Source: UBA11606 sp039188975 (GTDB lineage Bacteria; Actinomycetota; Acidimicrobiia; Acidimicrobiales; Aldehydirespiratoraceae). From it: a stretch of DNA of 64,000 nucleotides. The translations under genes were made by a program, and so were the position numbers. The DNA is taken from positions 1 to 64,000 of the forward strand of contig JBCCYT010000004.1 in assembly GCA_039188975.1 (NCBI GenBank), written 5' to 3'. Under the pieces are notes generated by a model. It was given only the letters and a program-made list of their open reading frames with translations. It was not told the DNA's origin and made no database searches. Positions 7,672 through 15,159 of this stretch are shown here, one piece after another; the first letter of the stretch is position 1; each line of letters starts with the position of its first letter.

Positions 7672-8276
7672 CGGGGTGCTCCTGTCAGTTGGTCCTCAGA
7701 GGGGTTGGTTCGGTCGTCGACCGCAACGGCGGCCCGCAGATCGGCGATGTAGGGGGACACGTCGTCGACCAAACGGCAGATCATGGGCACGACGGGCACC
7801 TGTTCAACCGGGTGGTGAAACTCGGGGCCAACGGCGTAGCCACCGGTGCGTTCGACGAGTGACACCGCCTGAGGACGAAGCGCTCCGACCAGATGGGTTG
7901 CACCCGCTTCGATTGCTCCCATGCCGAGGGCACCCAAGAGTTGGGCGCCGGCGGACGATCGGCGCCTCGCGGCGTCGACGCAGAACATCGACCCATTCGA
8001 CGCAACGCTGCCGGCCGGCAGGTGCGGCTCGAAATCGAAGAGCTCATCGCTGGGAAACCCGAGGGGAGACGGGTTGGTCAGCCGAACGGTGCCAACGATC
8101 TCGTTGCCCTCGACCGCGATGTAGACGGTGTTCTCCTCGACCGTGTCGAAAATGTCGAACAAAGGGTCGTCCCCGGAGCCCCGCACGATGCCTTCACCAA
8201 TGAAGACATCCCGCCGTAATGCGAAGGCTCCGGCGAGATCCGCCGCCGAAGTCGCCCGTCTGATTTCGATCGCCAT
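7668..8276 (-). CDS. FeeM/LuxI-like N-acyltransferase (GNAT fold)
   Basis: 202 residues. Near the N-terminus 'ALRRDVFIGEGIV', then 'DPLFDIFDTVEENTVYIAVE' and 'GNEIVGTVRLTNP' reproduce the R-x-x-V/F...E...D..D...Y...G..R arrangement of autoinducer synthases and N-acyl amino acid synthases. The region 'GSMFCVDAARRRSSAGAQLL' fits the acyl-CoA/acyl-ACP binding part of the GNAT fold. Members join an acyl group to an amine. It is the first gene of a two-gene operon with the HDO oxidase. No LuxR-solo receptor is adjacent, so an N-acyl amino acid or a biosynthetic intermediate is more likely than a quorum signal; this is inference. Confidence 0.65.
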   Translation of the reverse strand: MAIEIRRATSAADLAGAFALRRDVFIGEGIVRGSGDDPLFDIFDTVEENTVYIAVEGNEIVGTVRLTNPSPLGFPSDELFDFEPHLPAGSVASNGSMFCVDAARRRSSAGAQLLGALGMGAIEAGATHLVGALRPQAVSLVERTGGYAVGPEFHHPVEQVPVVPMICRLVDDVSPYIADLRAAVAVDDRTNPSEDQLTGAPR

Positions 8277-8336
8277 GCCCTGTACATCGTCGGCGTGACC
8301 CGAAGTCCGTCGCCGCCAGAACCCCTTTTTTGCGGA

Positions 8337-9215
8337 TCAAGGCGCGACGATCACCGCCAGCACGCCGAGGTGATCGCTGAGCGGTATCCCGTCGACGATC
8401 TCGTCGAGCACGACGTGGCTTTCAAGAACCCGCCCGCCCTTGCCGGGCCGCATGAACGGGTCCCCGACGAAGACATAGTCGATGCGTTTGCGATGAATGT
8501 TGAGACCGTCGCCGAAGGGGTTGCGCCAATCGTTGGTGAAGCCGGAGCGCTCGTCGCCAGCGACCCGCCAGGCGTCTTGGTAGAAGGTGTCGACGCCGCC
8601 GAGGGGTGTGAAACCGCAGAGAAAGCGGATCTCGTCGCTCTCGGGTTCGGCATTGAAGTCCCCACACAGGATTGGTGGCGTCCCCGGACGGGTCGGGTCC
8701 CAGGGGTTGAGGTCGGAAGGACCGCGCGCGTCTTTGATGTGGCGATCGATGGCCTGCACTTGGAGACGGCGATGATTGGCGTCCTTGGGCGCCGCACACA
8801 GGTGGGTCGAGAAAATGTCGAGCGGCCCCACCCGGGCATGGAGCAGTTCCCAGCCGATCGCAACGACCGAGGGGTCACCTGGTTCGACTGGAAGCGCGTG
8901 GGTCGCGACATGTTCCACCGGCTCCCGGGCCACGATTGCGGACCCGAACCGTAGGTCGGGTTCGTCAGGGAACAAGGCCGATGTGAGCGGCAAGAGGCCA
9001 TCGACCATGTGGGTGAGGTCACCGCCAAGGCGCTCGATCTCGCCGACGATCTGGGCCGCGGCGTTCGGGCGCGTCGACGATGCCGAGATCTCCTGCAGGC
9101 ACACGATGTCGGGAGCCAACCGCATCAAGGCGTCCGCGATCCGTGGAGCCCGGAGCTCCCAGTGAGGTTCGAACAAGCTGCCGACGTTGAGGGTCACGAC
9201 TCGTAGGGTCCGCAT
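8337..9215 (-). CDS. Endonuclease/exonuclease/phosphatase (EEP) family protein
   Basis: 292 residues with the EEP metal-hydrolase motifs in order: 'VVTLNVGSLF' (Asn), 'PDIVCLQEIS' (catalytic Glu), 'FSTHLCAAPKDANHRRLQV' (His), 'ILCGDFNAEPESDEI' (GDFN), 'RIDYVFVGD' and 'LSDHLGVLAVI' (terminal Asp-His pair). The family includes DNase I-like nucleases, sphingomyelinases and inositol phosphatases; no feature seen here picks one. There is no signal peptide, which argues for a cytoplasmic enzyme. Upstream DNA has CACACT 6 nt before the ATG, one base off the leaderless consensus. Confidence 0.85.
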   Translation of the reverse strand: MRTLRVVTLNVGSLFEPHWELRAPRIADALMRLAPDIVCLQEISASSTRPNAAAQIVGEIERLGGDLTHMVDGLLPLTSALFPDEPDLRFGSAIVAREPVEHVATHALPVEPGDPSVVAIGWELLHARVGPLDIFSTHLCAAPKDANHRRLQVQAIDRHIKDARGPSDLNPWDPTRPGTPPILCGDFNAEPESDEIRFLCGFTPLGGVDTFYQDAWRVAGDERSGFTNDWRNPFGDGLNIHRKRIDYVFVGDPFMRPGKGGRVLESHVVLDEIVDGIPLSDHLGVLAVIVAP

Positions 9216-9273
9216 CCGCAGAGTGTGGCTCAGCGGGCCGGCCCGTGCCGATCAGCGGATCACCTGCCGCCGG

Positions 9274-9279
9274 TAGGGT
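9274..9279 (+). promoter_or_regulatory. Leaderless -10 box (TAGGGT) of acyltransferase gene
   Basis: TAGGGT ends 7 nt before GTG 9287 with no Shine-Dalgarno sequence, the leaderless arrangement seen throughout this window. Confidence 0.5.
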
Positions 9280-9286
9280 CACCCTG

Positions 9287-11302
9287 GTGAACGAAGAACG
9301 GCCGCTTCGGCACGAGCCAGGGCTCGACGGCGTCCGCGCGATCGGGCTCGCCATGGCGCTGCTCACCCATTCGGGCTACGCCTGGGCGCCGGGCGGATTC
9401 GTCGGCGTCTCCGTCTTCTTTGCCATGTCTGGCTTCTTGATCACGACCCTGTTGCTTCGACCGGCATCCGATCGGGCTGCGATGGCCGACTTCTGGATTC
9501 GTCGCTTTCGACGCCTCCTCCCCCCGGCACTTCTGATGATCGCCGGCACCCTCATCTTGGGCTTCCTGGTCGATCTCGGCCCGACCAGGGCCGACCTGCA
9601 GTCCGATGCGCTTGCGTCGTTGCTCTACTTCGCCAATTGGCACTTCTTGATCACGGGCAACACCTACGACGCGATCTTCACCGCGCCGAGCCCGTTTCAT
9701 CACATGTGGAGTCTCAGCATCGAAGAGCAGTTCTACCTGTTCTTTCCGTTCGTGATCTTCGGCCTGCGGCGAGCCGGGTTGACGCTACGACAGATCGGGT
9801 GGGTCATGGTCGGGTTGTGGGCGCTCGCAGTCGCCGCCAATCTCTGGACGGGTGTGGTGTACGGCGCCGATACCACCTACCTTGCAACCCACTCTCGACT
9901 GTCGGAGATCATGGCCGGCGCCGCGCTGGCATGTCTCGTACCGGGGCTGCTCGACCGCGATCACCGAGTCGACATCTCGAATCGGGTTCGGTCATGGGTG
10001 CTGGCCGCTGCACTGATCGGCTCGATCGTCAATGTCGGCTTCTTCTTCACGATCCGCGATTCCGACCCAGAGATCGCACAGGGCGTGCTCCCGATCGTGT
10101 CGGTGGCGAGCGTTGCGATCGTCGCGGGCATCTTGCTGGTCCCCCGATTCTCCGCCGCCATGTCGGTTGGGCCGCTGCCCCTGATCGGGCGGATGAGCTA
10201 TGCCGTCTACCTCATTCATTGGCCGATCTTCTTGTGGCTCACCCCCGAACGCACCGGGCTCGGTGACCTTCCCCTGCTGCTCCTTCGTCTCATCGTCACG
10301 TTCGCGCTCGCCGGGCTGAGCTACCGATTCATCGAAACGCCCAGCCGTCGGTACGCAACGCGGCCCCCGCTGCCGGTGATTGTCGCTCCCGTGATGGCTG
10401 CCGTCGCCGCCGCCGTGCTGATCATCGTGCCCACCACCGATGACCTGTCGGTCGTCGAGGCGGCAGAAGCCGAGCTCGAAACCCTGTTCTCCGATCCAGT
10501 TGCGCCGACGTCGACCACGGCAGCACCCGTCGAGGCGACGGCTGCGACCGACGCGGAAACCGACGCCGCGCCGTCGCTCTCCACATCGTCCCCGACCACC
10601 GTGCCGAACGGACCGATCGTGGCGGCCATGTTTGGCGACTCGACCGCGTTCTTCACCCAGTTCGGGGTCGGTCGGTGGGCCCTCGAAAACACGGAGGAAC
10701 TCGTGTTGGTCGAAGGCGGCGCCACCGTTGGATGTCCGCTCGGGCGGGGTGGGGAACGGGACTTCGATCGAGGGATCACCGCTCCCGGCCCGGGGTGCGA
10801 TTGGACCGACGCGTGGCCATCGATCATCGAACGCCAGGGCATCGAGATCGCAATCCTGCAGGTTGGTCCGTGGGAGGTCGCCGAGTACCGGGCGACGCCG
10901 TCAGCCCAATGGACCCGGATCGGTGAGCCCGAGCACGAGGCCTATCTCGAAGCCGAACTTCGTGCGAGCGTGAACGCGTTGCTCGCCGGCGGCGCCGAAC
11001 AGGTCATCGTGTTGACGAGCCCGTACATCCACGTTGGCCGGCTCGACCCGAGCCGAACCGCCGGCGCAATCGCCGCGTCGGAACCCGAACGAATGGATGC
11101 ATTCAACGCGCTGCTCCAACGCCTCTTCAGCACCGAAGAACGGGTCGCGGTCGTCGATCTCGCCGGCCATGTTGCGTCGATCTCCAACGGTCTCGTCGAT
11201 CCGGATCTGATGCCCGACGGCCTGCACTTCGACGAGGCCGCATCCAACCTGGTGGGCGAATGGCTGTCGCCCACCATCGTCGAGACGGCCAACGCACGGT
11301 GA
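9287..11302 (+). CDS. OafA/YrhL-type acyltransferase 3 with C-terminal SGNH domain
   Basis: 671 residues. The first 370 form the acyltransferase-3 membrane domain: 'EPGLDGVRAIGLAMALLTHSG' with the GVRA loop, 'FFAMSGFLITTLLL', the R-rich 'FWIRRFRRLLPPAL', 'WSLSIEEQFYLFFP', then further helices. A Thr/Ala-rich linker (about 410-445) leads to an extracytoplasmic SGNH-type esterase domain with block I GDST and block V DGLHFD. The membrane part moves acyl groups across the membrane and the SGNH part transfers them to a cell-surface glycan or secondary metabolite. The acceptor is unknown. A second copy of this architecture lies at 55959-57992. Confidence 0.88.
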   Translation: MNEERPLRHEPGLDGVRAIGLAMALLTHSGYAWAPGGFVGVSVFFAMSGFLITTLLLRPASDRAAMADFWIRRFRRLLPPALLMIAGTLILGFLVDLGPTRADLQSDALASLLYFANWHFLITGNTYDAIFTAPSPFHHMWSLSIEEQFYLFFPFVIFGLRRAGLTLRQIGWVMVGLWALAVAANLWTGVVYGADTTYLATHSRLSEIMAGAALACLVPGLLDRDHRVDISNRVRSWVLAAALIGSIVNVGFFFTIRDSDPEIAQGVLPIVSVASVAIVAGILLVPRFSAAMSVGPLPLIGRMSYAVYLIHWPIFLWLTPERTGLGDLPLLLLRLIVTFALAGLSYRFIETPSRRYATRPPLPVIVAPVMAAVAAAVLIIVPTTDDLSVVEAAEAELETLFSDPVAPTSTTAAPVEATAATDAETDAAPSLSTSSPTTVPNGPIVAAMFGDSTAFFTQFGVGRWALENTEELVLVEGGATVGCPLGRGGERDFDRGITAPGPGCDWTDAWPSIIERQGIEIAILQVGPWEVAEYRATPSAQWTRIGEPEHEAYLEAELRASVNALLAGGAEQVIVLTSPYIHVGRLDPSRTAGAIAASEPERMDAFNALLQRLFSTEERVAVVDLAGHVASISNGLVDPDLMPDGLHFDEAASNLVGEWLSPTIVETANAR

Positions 11303-11310
11303 AGCTCGTC

Positions 11311-11316
11311 TAGCGT
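11311..11316 (+). promoter_or_regulatory. Leaderless -10 box (TAGCGT) of serine hydrolase gene
   Basis: TAGCGT ends 8 nt before the ATG at 11325, just after the upstream stop codon. Confidence 0.4.
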
Positions 11317-11324
11317 TCGTCGGA

Positions 11325-12485
11325 ATGAACGAGAACGAACCAACCGAGTCCGAGTCTGCGGCGACGGGGCTGTTCACGGGGGCCGAGGTTCATGACCTCT
11401 TCAACCGGCTCCACGAACTGATGCCGTCGACCGCAATGGCGCCGTCGTCGGCTCCGTACGACTTCCCCGATGGCGAACCGTTCGAACTTCCGGCAACGCA
11501 CGAGTTCGGTGGACAGGCCCGCGATACAGCGGAGTTCTTGGTCGACGGTGACACCGCCGCGCTGCTCGTCTTGCAGAACGGCGCCGTTCGCCACGAGTAC
11601 TACGCGCTGACCGGCGGACGCGACGTCCAGTGGATTTCGTGGTCGGTGGCGAAGAGCTTCGTGTCGGCCCTGGTCGGTATCGCTGTCTCAGAGGGCCTCA
11701 TCGCAAGCGTCGACGACCCCATCAACCGGTACGCCCCGGGCCTCGACGGCACCGCGTACGACGGGGTGCGGATCGAGGACGTCTTGCAGATGTCATCGGG
11801 AGCCCGGTGGATCGAGGACTACAGCGATCCGACCTCCGATGTGCATCGGCTCGGTGCGGTGAACCGCGGCGAGATCACGCTCGACGAGTTCATGGCCGGG
11901 ATGGTCCGAGAGTTCGAGCCGGCAACGCTGTGCCGTTACAACTCCGCCGACACCCAAGCACTTGGCATGCTGCTCGCCGGCGCAACCGGCCGCTCGATCG
12001 CCGACTACATGCACCAAAAGCTGATCGAACCGCTCGGTATGGAGAGCACGAGTCATTGGCTGACCGACACAGCCGGCATGGAGCAGGCGTTCGGCGGCCT
12101 GATGGTGACCGCCCGCGACTTCGCGAAGATCGGCGAGCTGTACCGGCGCGGTGGCGACTGGCACGGCACACAGATCGTGCCGGCCGACTGGGTGCGGCAG
12201 TCGTTGGTGTTCGACAAGCCGCATCTGCATCCGGGCAAGACGATGATCGGAGGTGAGGTGTTGCCGACCGGCTACGGCTACCAATGGTGGCTCTACCCCG
12301 GCGACCGGGGCGACTACTCCGCCATCGGGATCTACAACCAGCACGTCTATGTCGACCCGCCGTCGGGAGCCGTCATCGTGAAGCTGTCCGCGAACCGAAC
12401 GTACGGCCTTTCCCACAAGGAAAGCGACAACAAGTCGGGCCAGAACTACGCCCTCTTCCAAGCCATCGCTGCCGCCCTCGGCTGA
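11325..12485 (+). CDS. Class C beta-lactamase-like serine hydrolase
   Basis: 386 residues. The catalytic SxxK is in 'ISWSVAKSFVSALVGIAV', the YxN-equivalent in 'LCRYNSADTQALGMLL', and the body matches the beta-lactamase/esterase EstB family (PF00144) with 'LIEPLGMESTSHWLTDTAG' and 'GYGYQWWLYPG'. No signal peptide is visible, so it probably acts in the cytoplasm as an esterase, amidase or peptidase rather than as a drug-resistance enzyme. It stands alone between the acyltransferase and the convergent small membrane proteins. Confidence 0.85.
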   Translation: MNENEPTESESAATGLFTGAEVHDLFNRLHELMPSTAMAPSSAPYDFPDGEPFELPATHEFGGQARDTAEFLVDGDTAALLVLQNGAVRHEYYALTGGRDVQWISWSVAKSFVSALVGIAVSEGLIASVDDPINRYAPGLDGTAYDGVRIEDVLQMSSGARWIEDYSDPTSDVHRLGAVNRGEITLDEFMAGMVREFEPATLCRYNSADTQALGMLLAGATGRSIADYMHQKLIEPLGMESTSHWLTDTAGMEQAFGGLMVTARDFAKIGELYRRGGDWHGTQIVPADWVRQSLVFDKPHLHPGKTMIGGEVLPTGYGYQWWLYPGDRGDYSAIGIYNQHVYVDPPSGAVIVKLSANRTYGLSHKESDNKSGQNYALFQAIAAALG

Positions 12486-12486
12486 G

Positions 12487-12603
12487 TCACTCTGCGGGCA
12501 GCGACCCTGGTTCGATGTTGGGATGGTCGGGCTCAGGTAGCTCAGCGAAACGGCGAGCGGGGAGGCGCTCCGCATGTTCGACGACGGCTCGTACGGTCGG
12601 CAA
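12487..12603 (-). other. Open frame continuing past a TGA stop (38 codons)
   Basis: Directly after the TGA of the 12604-13113 gene the same frame stays open for 38 codons: a TTG, then 'PTVRAVVEHAERLPARRF' and a Pro/Glu-rich end. It could be a separate short gene with a TTG start, a readthrough tail, or chance. The paralogous upstream gene ends at the equivalent place without such a tail, which argues against obligate readthrough. No ribosome site is evident. Confidence 0.2.
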
Positions 12604-13113
12604 TCAATCGGTGATGCGAGATGCCACCTCGATCGCATCCCAGTGGGAGATGATCCAGCCGATCGAACCGGCCCACACGCCGGTTACGGCTACCAGCCCG
12701 ATCAGCCACCGCCCCCGGATGTTCGGGTTGATCCCGAAGATCCAGCCGATGAGGGCGACCAGGCCGGTGAGCGTGACTGCGATCGGGATGATGGGCTCGT
12801 AGACGGCACGCGCATCGTCGTACACGCCCGCCTCCTCCAGCACCTGCTGGGCGGCGATGAGACAACGATCCTTACCGTCTGCTGGCTCCGCATAGCCCAT
12901 CAAAACGTCACGCTCACAAGGCAACGAACTCTCGATGACCGATGCGGTTCGATCGGCGGCAAGGGCGAGGTTGACCATCACCAATGCGGGGCCCGCAACG
13001 AGGAGCAACGCCACCGCGATCAGGGCCCACCGCTTTCGAGACTCTCGGCGAACGGCCGCAGGATTCGCAACAAGCGGCCGGGCCGACTGCGGGCCGGTCG
13101 CAGCCTCGGTCAC
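12604..13113 (-). CDS. Small three-helix membrane protein, paralogue of upstream gene
   Basis: 169 residues from GTG 13113, overlapping the upstream stop (GTGA). A basic cytoplasmic N-terminus precedes helix 1 ('WALIAVALLLVAGPALVMV'). A loop of about 60 residues with two Cys (LPCER and DRCLIA) follows, then two C-terminal helices, ending in HWDAIEVASRITD. The neighbouring protein shares the same plan, including a Cys pair and the ending HWDALEVSS. I do not recognise the family. The Cys pair probably forms a disulfide outside the cell. The two were probably made by tandem duplication and may form a heteromer. Confidence 0.7.
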   Translation of the reverse strand: MTEAATGPQSARPLVANPAAVRRESRKRWALIAVALLLVAGPALVMVNLALAADRTASVIESSLPCERDVLMGYAEPADGKDRCLIAAQQVLEEAGVYDDARAVYEPIIPIAVTLTGLVALIGWIFGINPNIRGRWLIGLVAVTGVWAGSIGWIISHWDAIEVASRITD

Positions 13114-13538
13114 TCGACGACCCAGGACGAGACCTCGAGCGCATCCCAGTGTTGGATGAGTACACCGACAGCGACCACGGCCACCGCTGTCAGCGCCCCG
13201 AGCGGAAGCATCCATCGACCTCGGTGCGCACTCGCGAGGATCCACGCGGTTGCCAGTGCCATCGTCGTGGCGAACAGCACGAGTCCGAGCACCGGCCGAT
13301 ACACCGTCTCCGCAAACCCGGTCACACCCTCACGATCGAACGCAACGGTCGCCTCGGCCATACAGGTATCGGTGATCAGCGATGCGTCACACGGCAGCGT
13401 TGCAACGACCGCACCCGTTCGCTGGGCCGCATACGCCAGGTAGACCAACAGGCCGGTTGAACCGAGCACGAGCACCACGGCAATCACCACCCCGAGGGGG
13501 AGGTGTCGACTACGAAACCACGCCGCCACACGTTTCAT
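13110..13538 (-). CDS. Small three-helix membrane protein, first of paralogous pair
   Basis: 142 residues. Helix 1 is 'LGVVIAVVLVLGSTGLLVYL'; an outer loop holds LPCDAS and DTCMAE; helices 2 and 3 lie near 'VLGLVLFATTMALATAWIL' and 'LPLGALTAVAVVAVGVLI'. The C-terminal HWDALEV is shared with the downstream paralogue. The ATG is preceded at 6 nt by TACCGT, so the pair is probably transcribed as one leaderless operon. No function is suggested by the sequence. Confidence 0.7.
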   Translation of the reverse strand: MKRVAAWFRSRHLPLGVVIAVVLVLGSTGLLVYLAYAAQRTGAVVATLPCDASLITDTCMAEATVAFDREGVTGFAETVYRPVLGLVLFATTMALATAWILASAHRGRWMLPLGALTAVAVVAVGVLIQHWDALEVSSWVVE

Positions 13539-13544
13539 GGGGCG

Positions 13545-13550
13545 ACGGTA
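13545..13550 (-). promoter_or_regulatory. Leaderless -10 box (TACCGT) of the 3-TM pair
   Basis: TACCGT on the minus strand ends 6 nt before the ATG at 13538. Confidence 0.5.
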
Positions 13551-13552
13551 CC

Positions 13553-14095
13553 TCAGGCCCGTTCGAGGATGAAGACCCGGATGTCGCGGTGGTCGGCCCG
13601 GCTGCGGTACTTCGTGTAGCCGCCATAGATCGAACCGCCCGCAGCGAAGACCTGCTCGTACTCCTCGTCGGTGGCGGGCCGAGCGACGACGGGCACCTCG
13701 ACGGTGCGGTACTCGGCGACGGCGTTCGGGTTGGCTTCGAGGTTGTAGACCCAGGCTGGTGTGCGTTGGCCACCGAAGTTGGTGCCGAGCAGCGCGAGAT
13801 CATCGCCGATGGGGACGGCGATGAGTGGCGCCGTGCGCGGCTCGCCGGACGTGCGGCCGGTGGTCGTGACATTGAGCACCGGCAACCCCGCCAGGAGTTC
13901 CGACAGTGTGGTTCGCCCCTTGGTTGCCGTGAGCACGGCGCCGTCCATCGGCTGGATCGTCTTGGAGAAGAACCAGGCGCCCGGTTTGGACCCGGCGATC
14001 GCTCGGAGCCCGCGGTGAATGGGGTTGCCGGTCGAGTGGTGATAGGCGAGCGCCGACTGGACGCCCCTGCCTGGCTCGGGTCGAGGTTTGATCAA
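13553..14095 (-). CDS. DDN-type deazaflavin (F420)-dependent nitroreductase family protein
   Basis: 180 residues from TTG 14095, which overlaps the sigma-factor stop. The core reads 'VLNVTTTGRTSGEPRTAPL', 'DDLALLGTNFGGQRTPAWVYN' region and 'LEANPNAVAEYRTVEVPVVA', the pattern of the nitroreductase/deazaflavin-dependent (DDN/F420H(2)-dependent) split-barrel family. These enzymes reduce quinones or other small molecules with F420H2, often near the membrane. It is coupled downstream of the sigma factor gene, an arrangement that may only reflect co-transcription. Confidence 0.85.
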   Translation of the reverse strand: MIKPRPEPGRGVQSALAYHHSTGNPIHRGLRAIAGSKPGAWFFSKTIQPMDGAVLTATKGRTTLSELLAGLPVLNVTTTGRTSGEPRTAPLIAVPIGDDLALLGTNFGGQRTPAWVYNLEANPNAVAEYRTVEVPVVARPATDEEYEQVFAAGGSIYGGYTKYRSRADHRDIRVFILERA

Positions 14096-15030
14096 ACGCT
14101 CAGAAGATCGCGGGCGCCGGTATCGGACGACGGGTGACGAAGCTTCGACATCGCTCGGGCCTCGATCTGGCGGATGCGTTCACGGGTGAGGTTGAAGTGC
14201 TCACCGACCTCTTCGAGGGTGCGGGGCTCACCCCGGTCGAGCCCGAAGCGCAGCTTCAGGATCTCGCGTTCACGTTCGTCGAGCGGTGCGAGCAGTCGTG
14301 AGATCTCATCGGGCAGCAGTGCGGTGGCGGCGACCTCGAAGGGCGAGTCGGCGCCGCGGTCTTCGACGACATCACCGAGCTCGGCATCGCCGTCTTCGCG
14401 AAGCGGCTCTGACAACGACAGCGGTTCGGCTGCGAAGCGCAGCGCTTCGGTGACCTTCTCTTCGGGCATTTCGACTTCGATCGCCAGCTCGGCGAGCGTG
14501 GCCGGGCGGCCGTACTTGAGTTCGAGGCGGGCCCGCGCCTTCTGGAGCCGAGCCAACGTGTCGCCCGCATGCACGGGAAGGCGAATCGTGCGTCCCGTAT
14601 TGGCGATACCGCGGGTGATGGCCTGACGAATCCACCAGGTGGCGTAGGTCGAGAACTTGAAGCCCTTGCGCCAGTCGAATTTCTCGACGGCGTGCATGAG
14701 GCCGAGGTTGCCCTCTTGGATCAGATCGAGCAGCGGCAGACCCGACGCCTGGTACTTCTTCGCAATCGAAACGACGAGGCGAAGGTTCGACTGCACGAAG
14801 GTGCGCTCGGCCTGCTCACCCTTCTGCATGGCGCGACGCAGCTCGCGTTTCTTTGCGGGCGTCAGCTCGGTGTCGACCGATTCGAACTCGGCGCGCGCTT
14901 CCGCCCCGGCCTCGATGGCCTGAGCGAGGCGAACCTCGTCTTCTTTGGTGAGCAGGGGGTACTGCCCAATATCGGTCAGGTACAAGCGAACGAGGTCTTC
15001 TTCATCCCGTTCGACACGTTCCTTCGCCAC
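14092..15030 (-). CDS. Primary-like RNA polymerase sigma factor (RpoD/SigB group)
   Basis: 312 residues from GTG 15030, which has a perfect AGGAGG 6 nt upstream; the longer frame is ruled out by this. It contains region 1.2 ('DLVRLYLTDIGQYPLLTKED'), region 2 ('SNLRLVVSIAKKYQ', 'LDLIQEGNLGLMHAVEKFD', 'FSTYATWWIRQAITR'), region 3 and region 4 ('LRFGLDRGEPRTLEEVGEHF', 'TRERIRQIEARAMSKLRHP'). Region 1.1 is absent, so it is a group 1/2 factor like mycobacterial SigB or the short SigA forms. It directs RNA polymerase to TANNNT-type promoters. Whether it is the housekeeping sigma cannot be told without the rest of the genome. Confidence 0.93.
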   Translation of the reverse strand: MAKERVERDEEDLVRLYLTDIGQYPLLTKEDEVRLAQAIEAGAEARAEFESVDTELTPAKKRELRRAMQKGEQAERTFVQSNLRLVVSIAKKYQASGLPLLDLIQEGNLGLMHAVEKFDWRKGFKFSTYATWWIRQAITRGIANTGRTIRLPVHAGDTLARLQKARARLELKYGRPATLAELAIEVEMPEEKVTEALRFAAEPLSLSEPLREDGDAELGDVVEDRGADSPFEVAATALLPDEISRLLAPLDEREREILKLRFGLDRGEPRTLEEVGEHFNLTRERIRQIEARAMSKLRHPSSDTGARDLLSV

Positions 15031-15159
15031 CGAGGGCCTCCTACGTTTTCGCGCTGAGTGGAAGCGTACCCAGCGCGCGGGTGCGAACAACGGTCGGGCG
15101 CTTCCAGAACTGTGTCGGCACTGAAACCGGTCCGCATGAGGAAAGGTTCAGTCGCTTCG

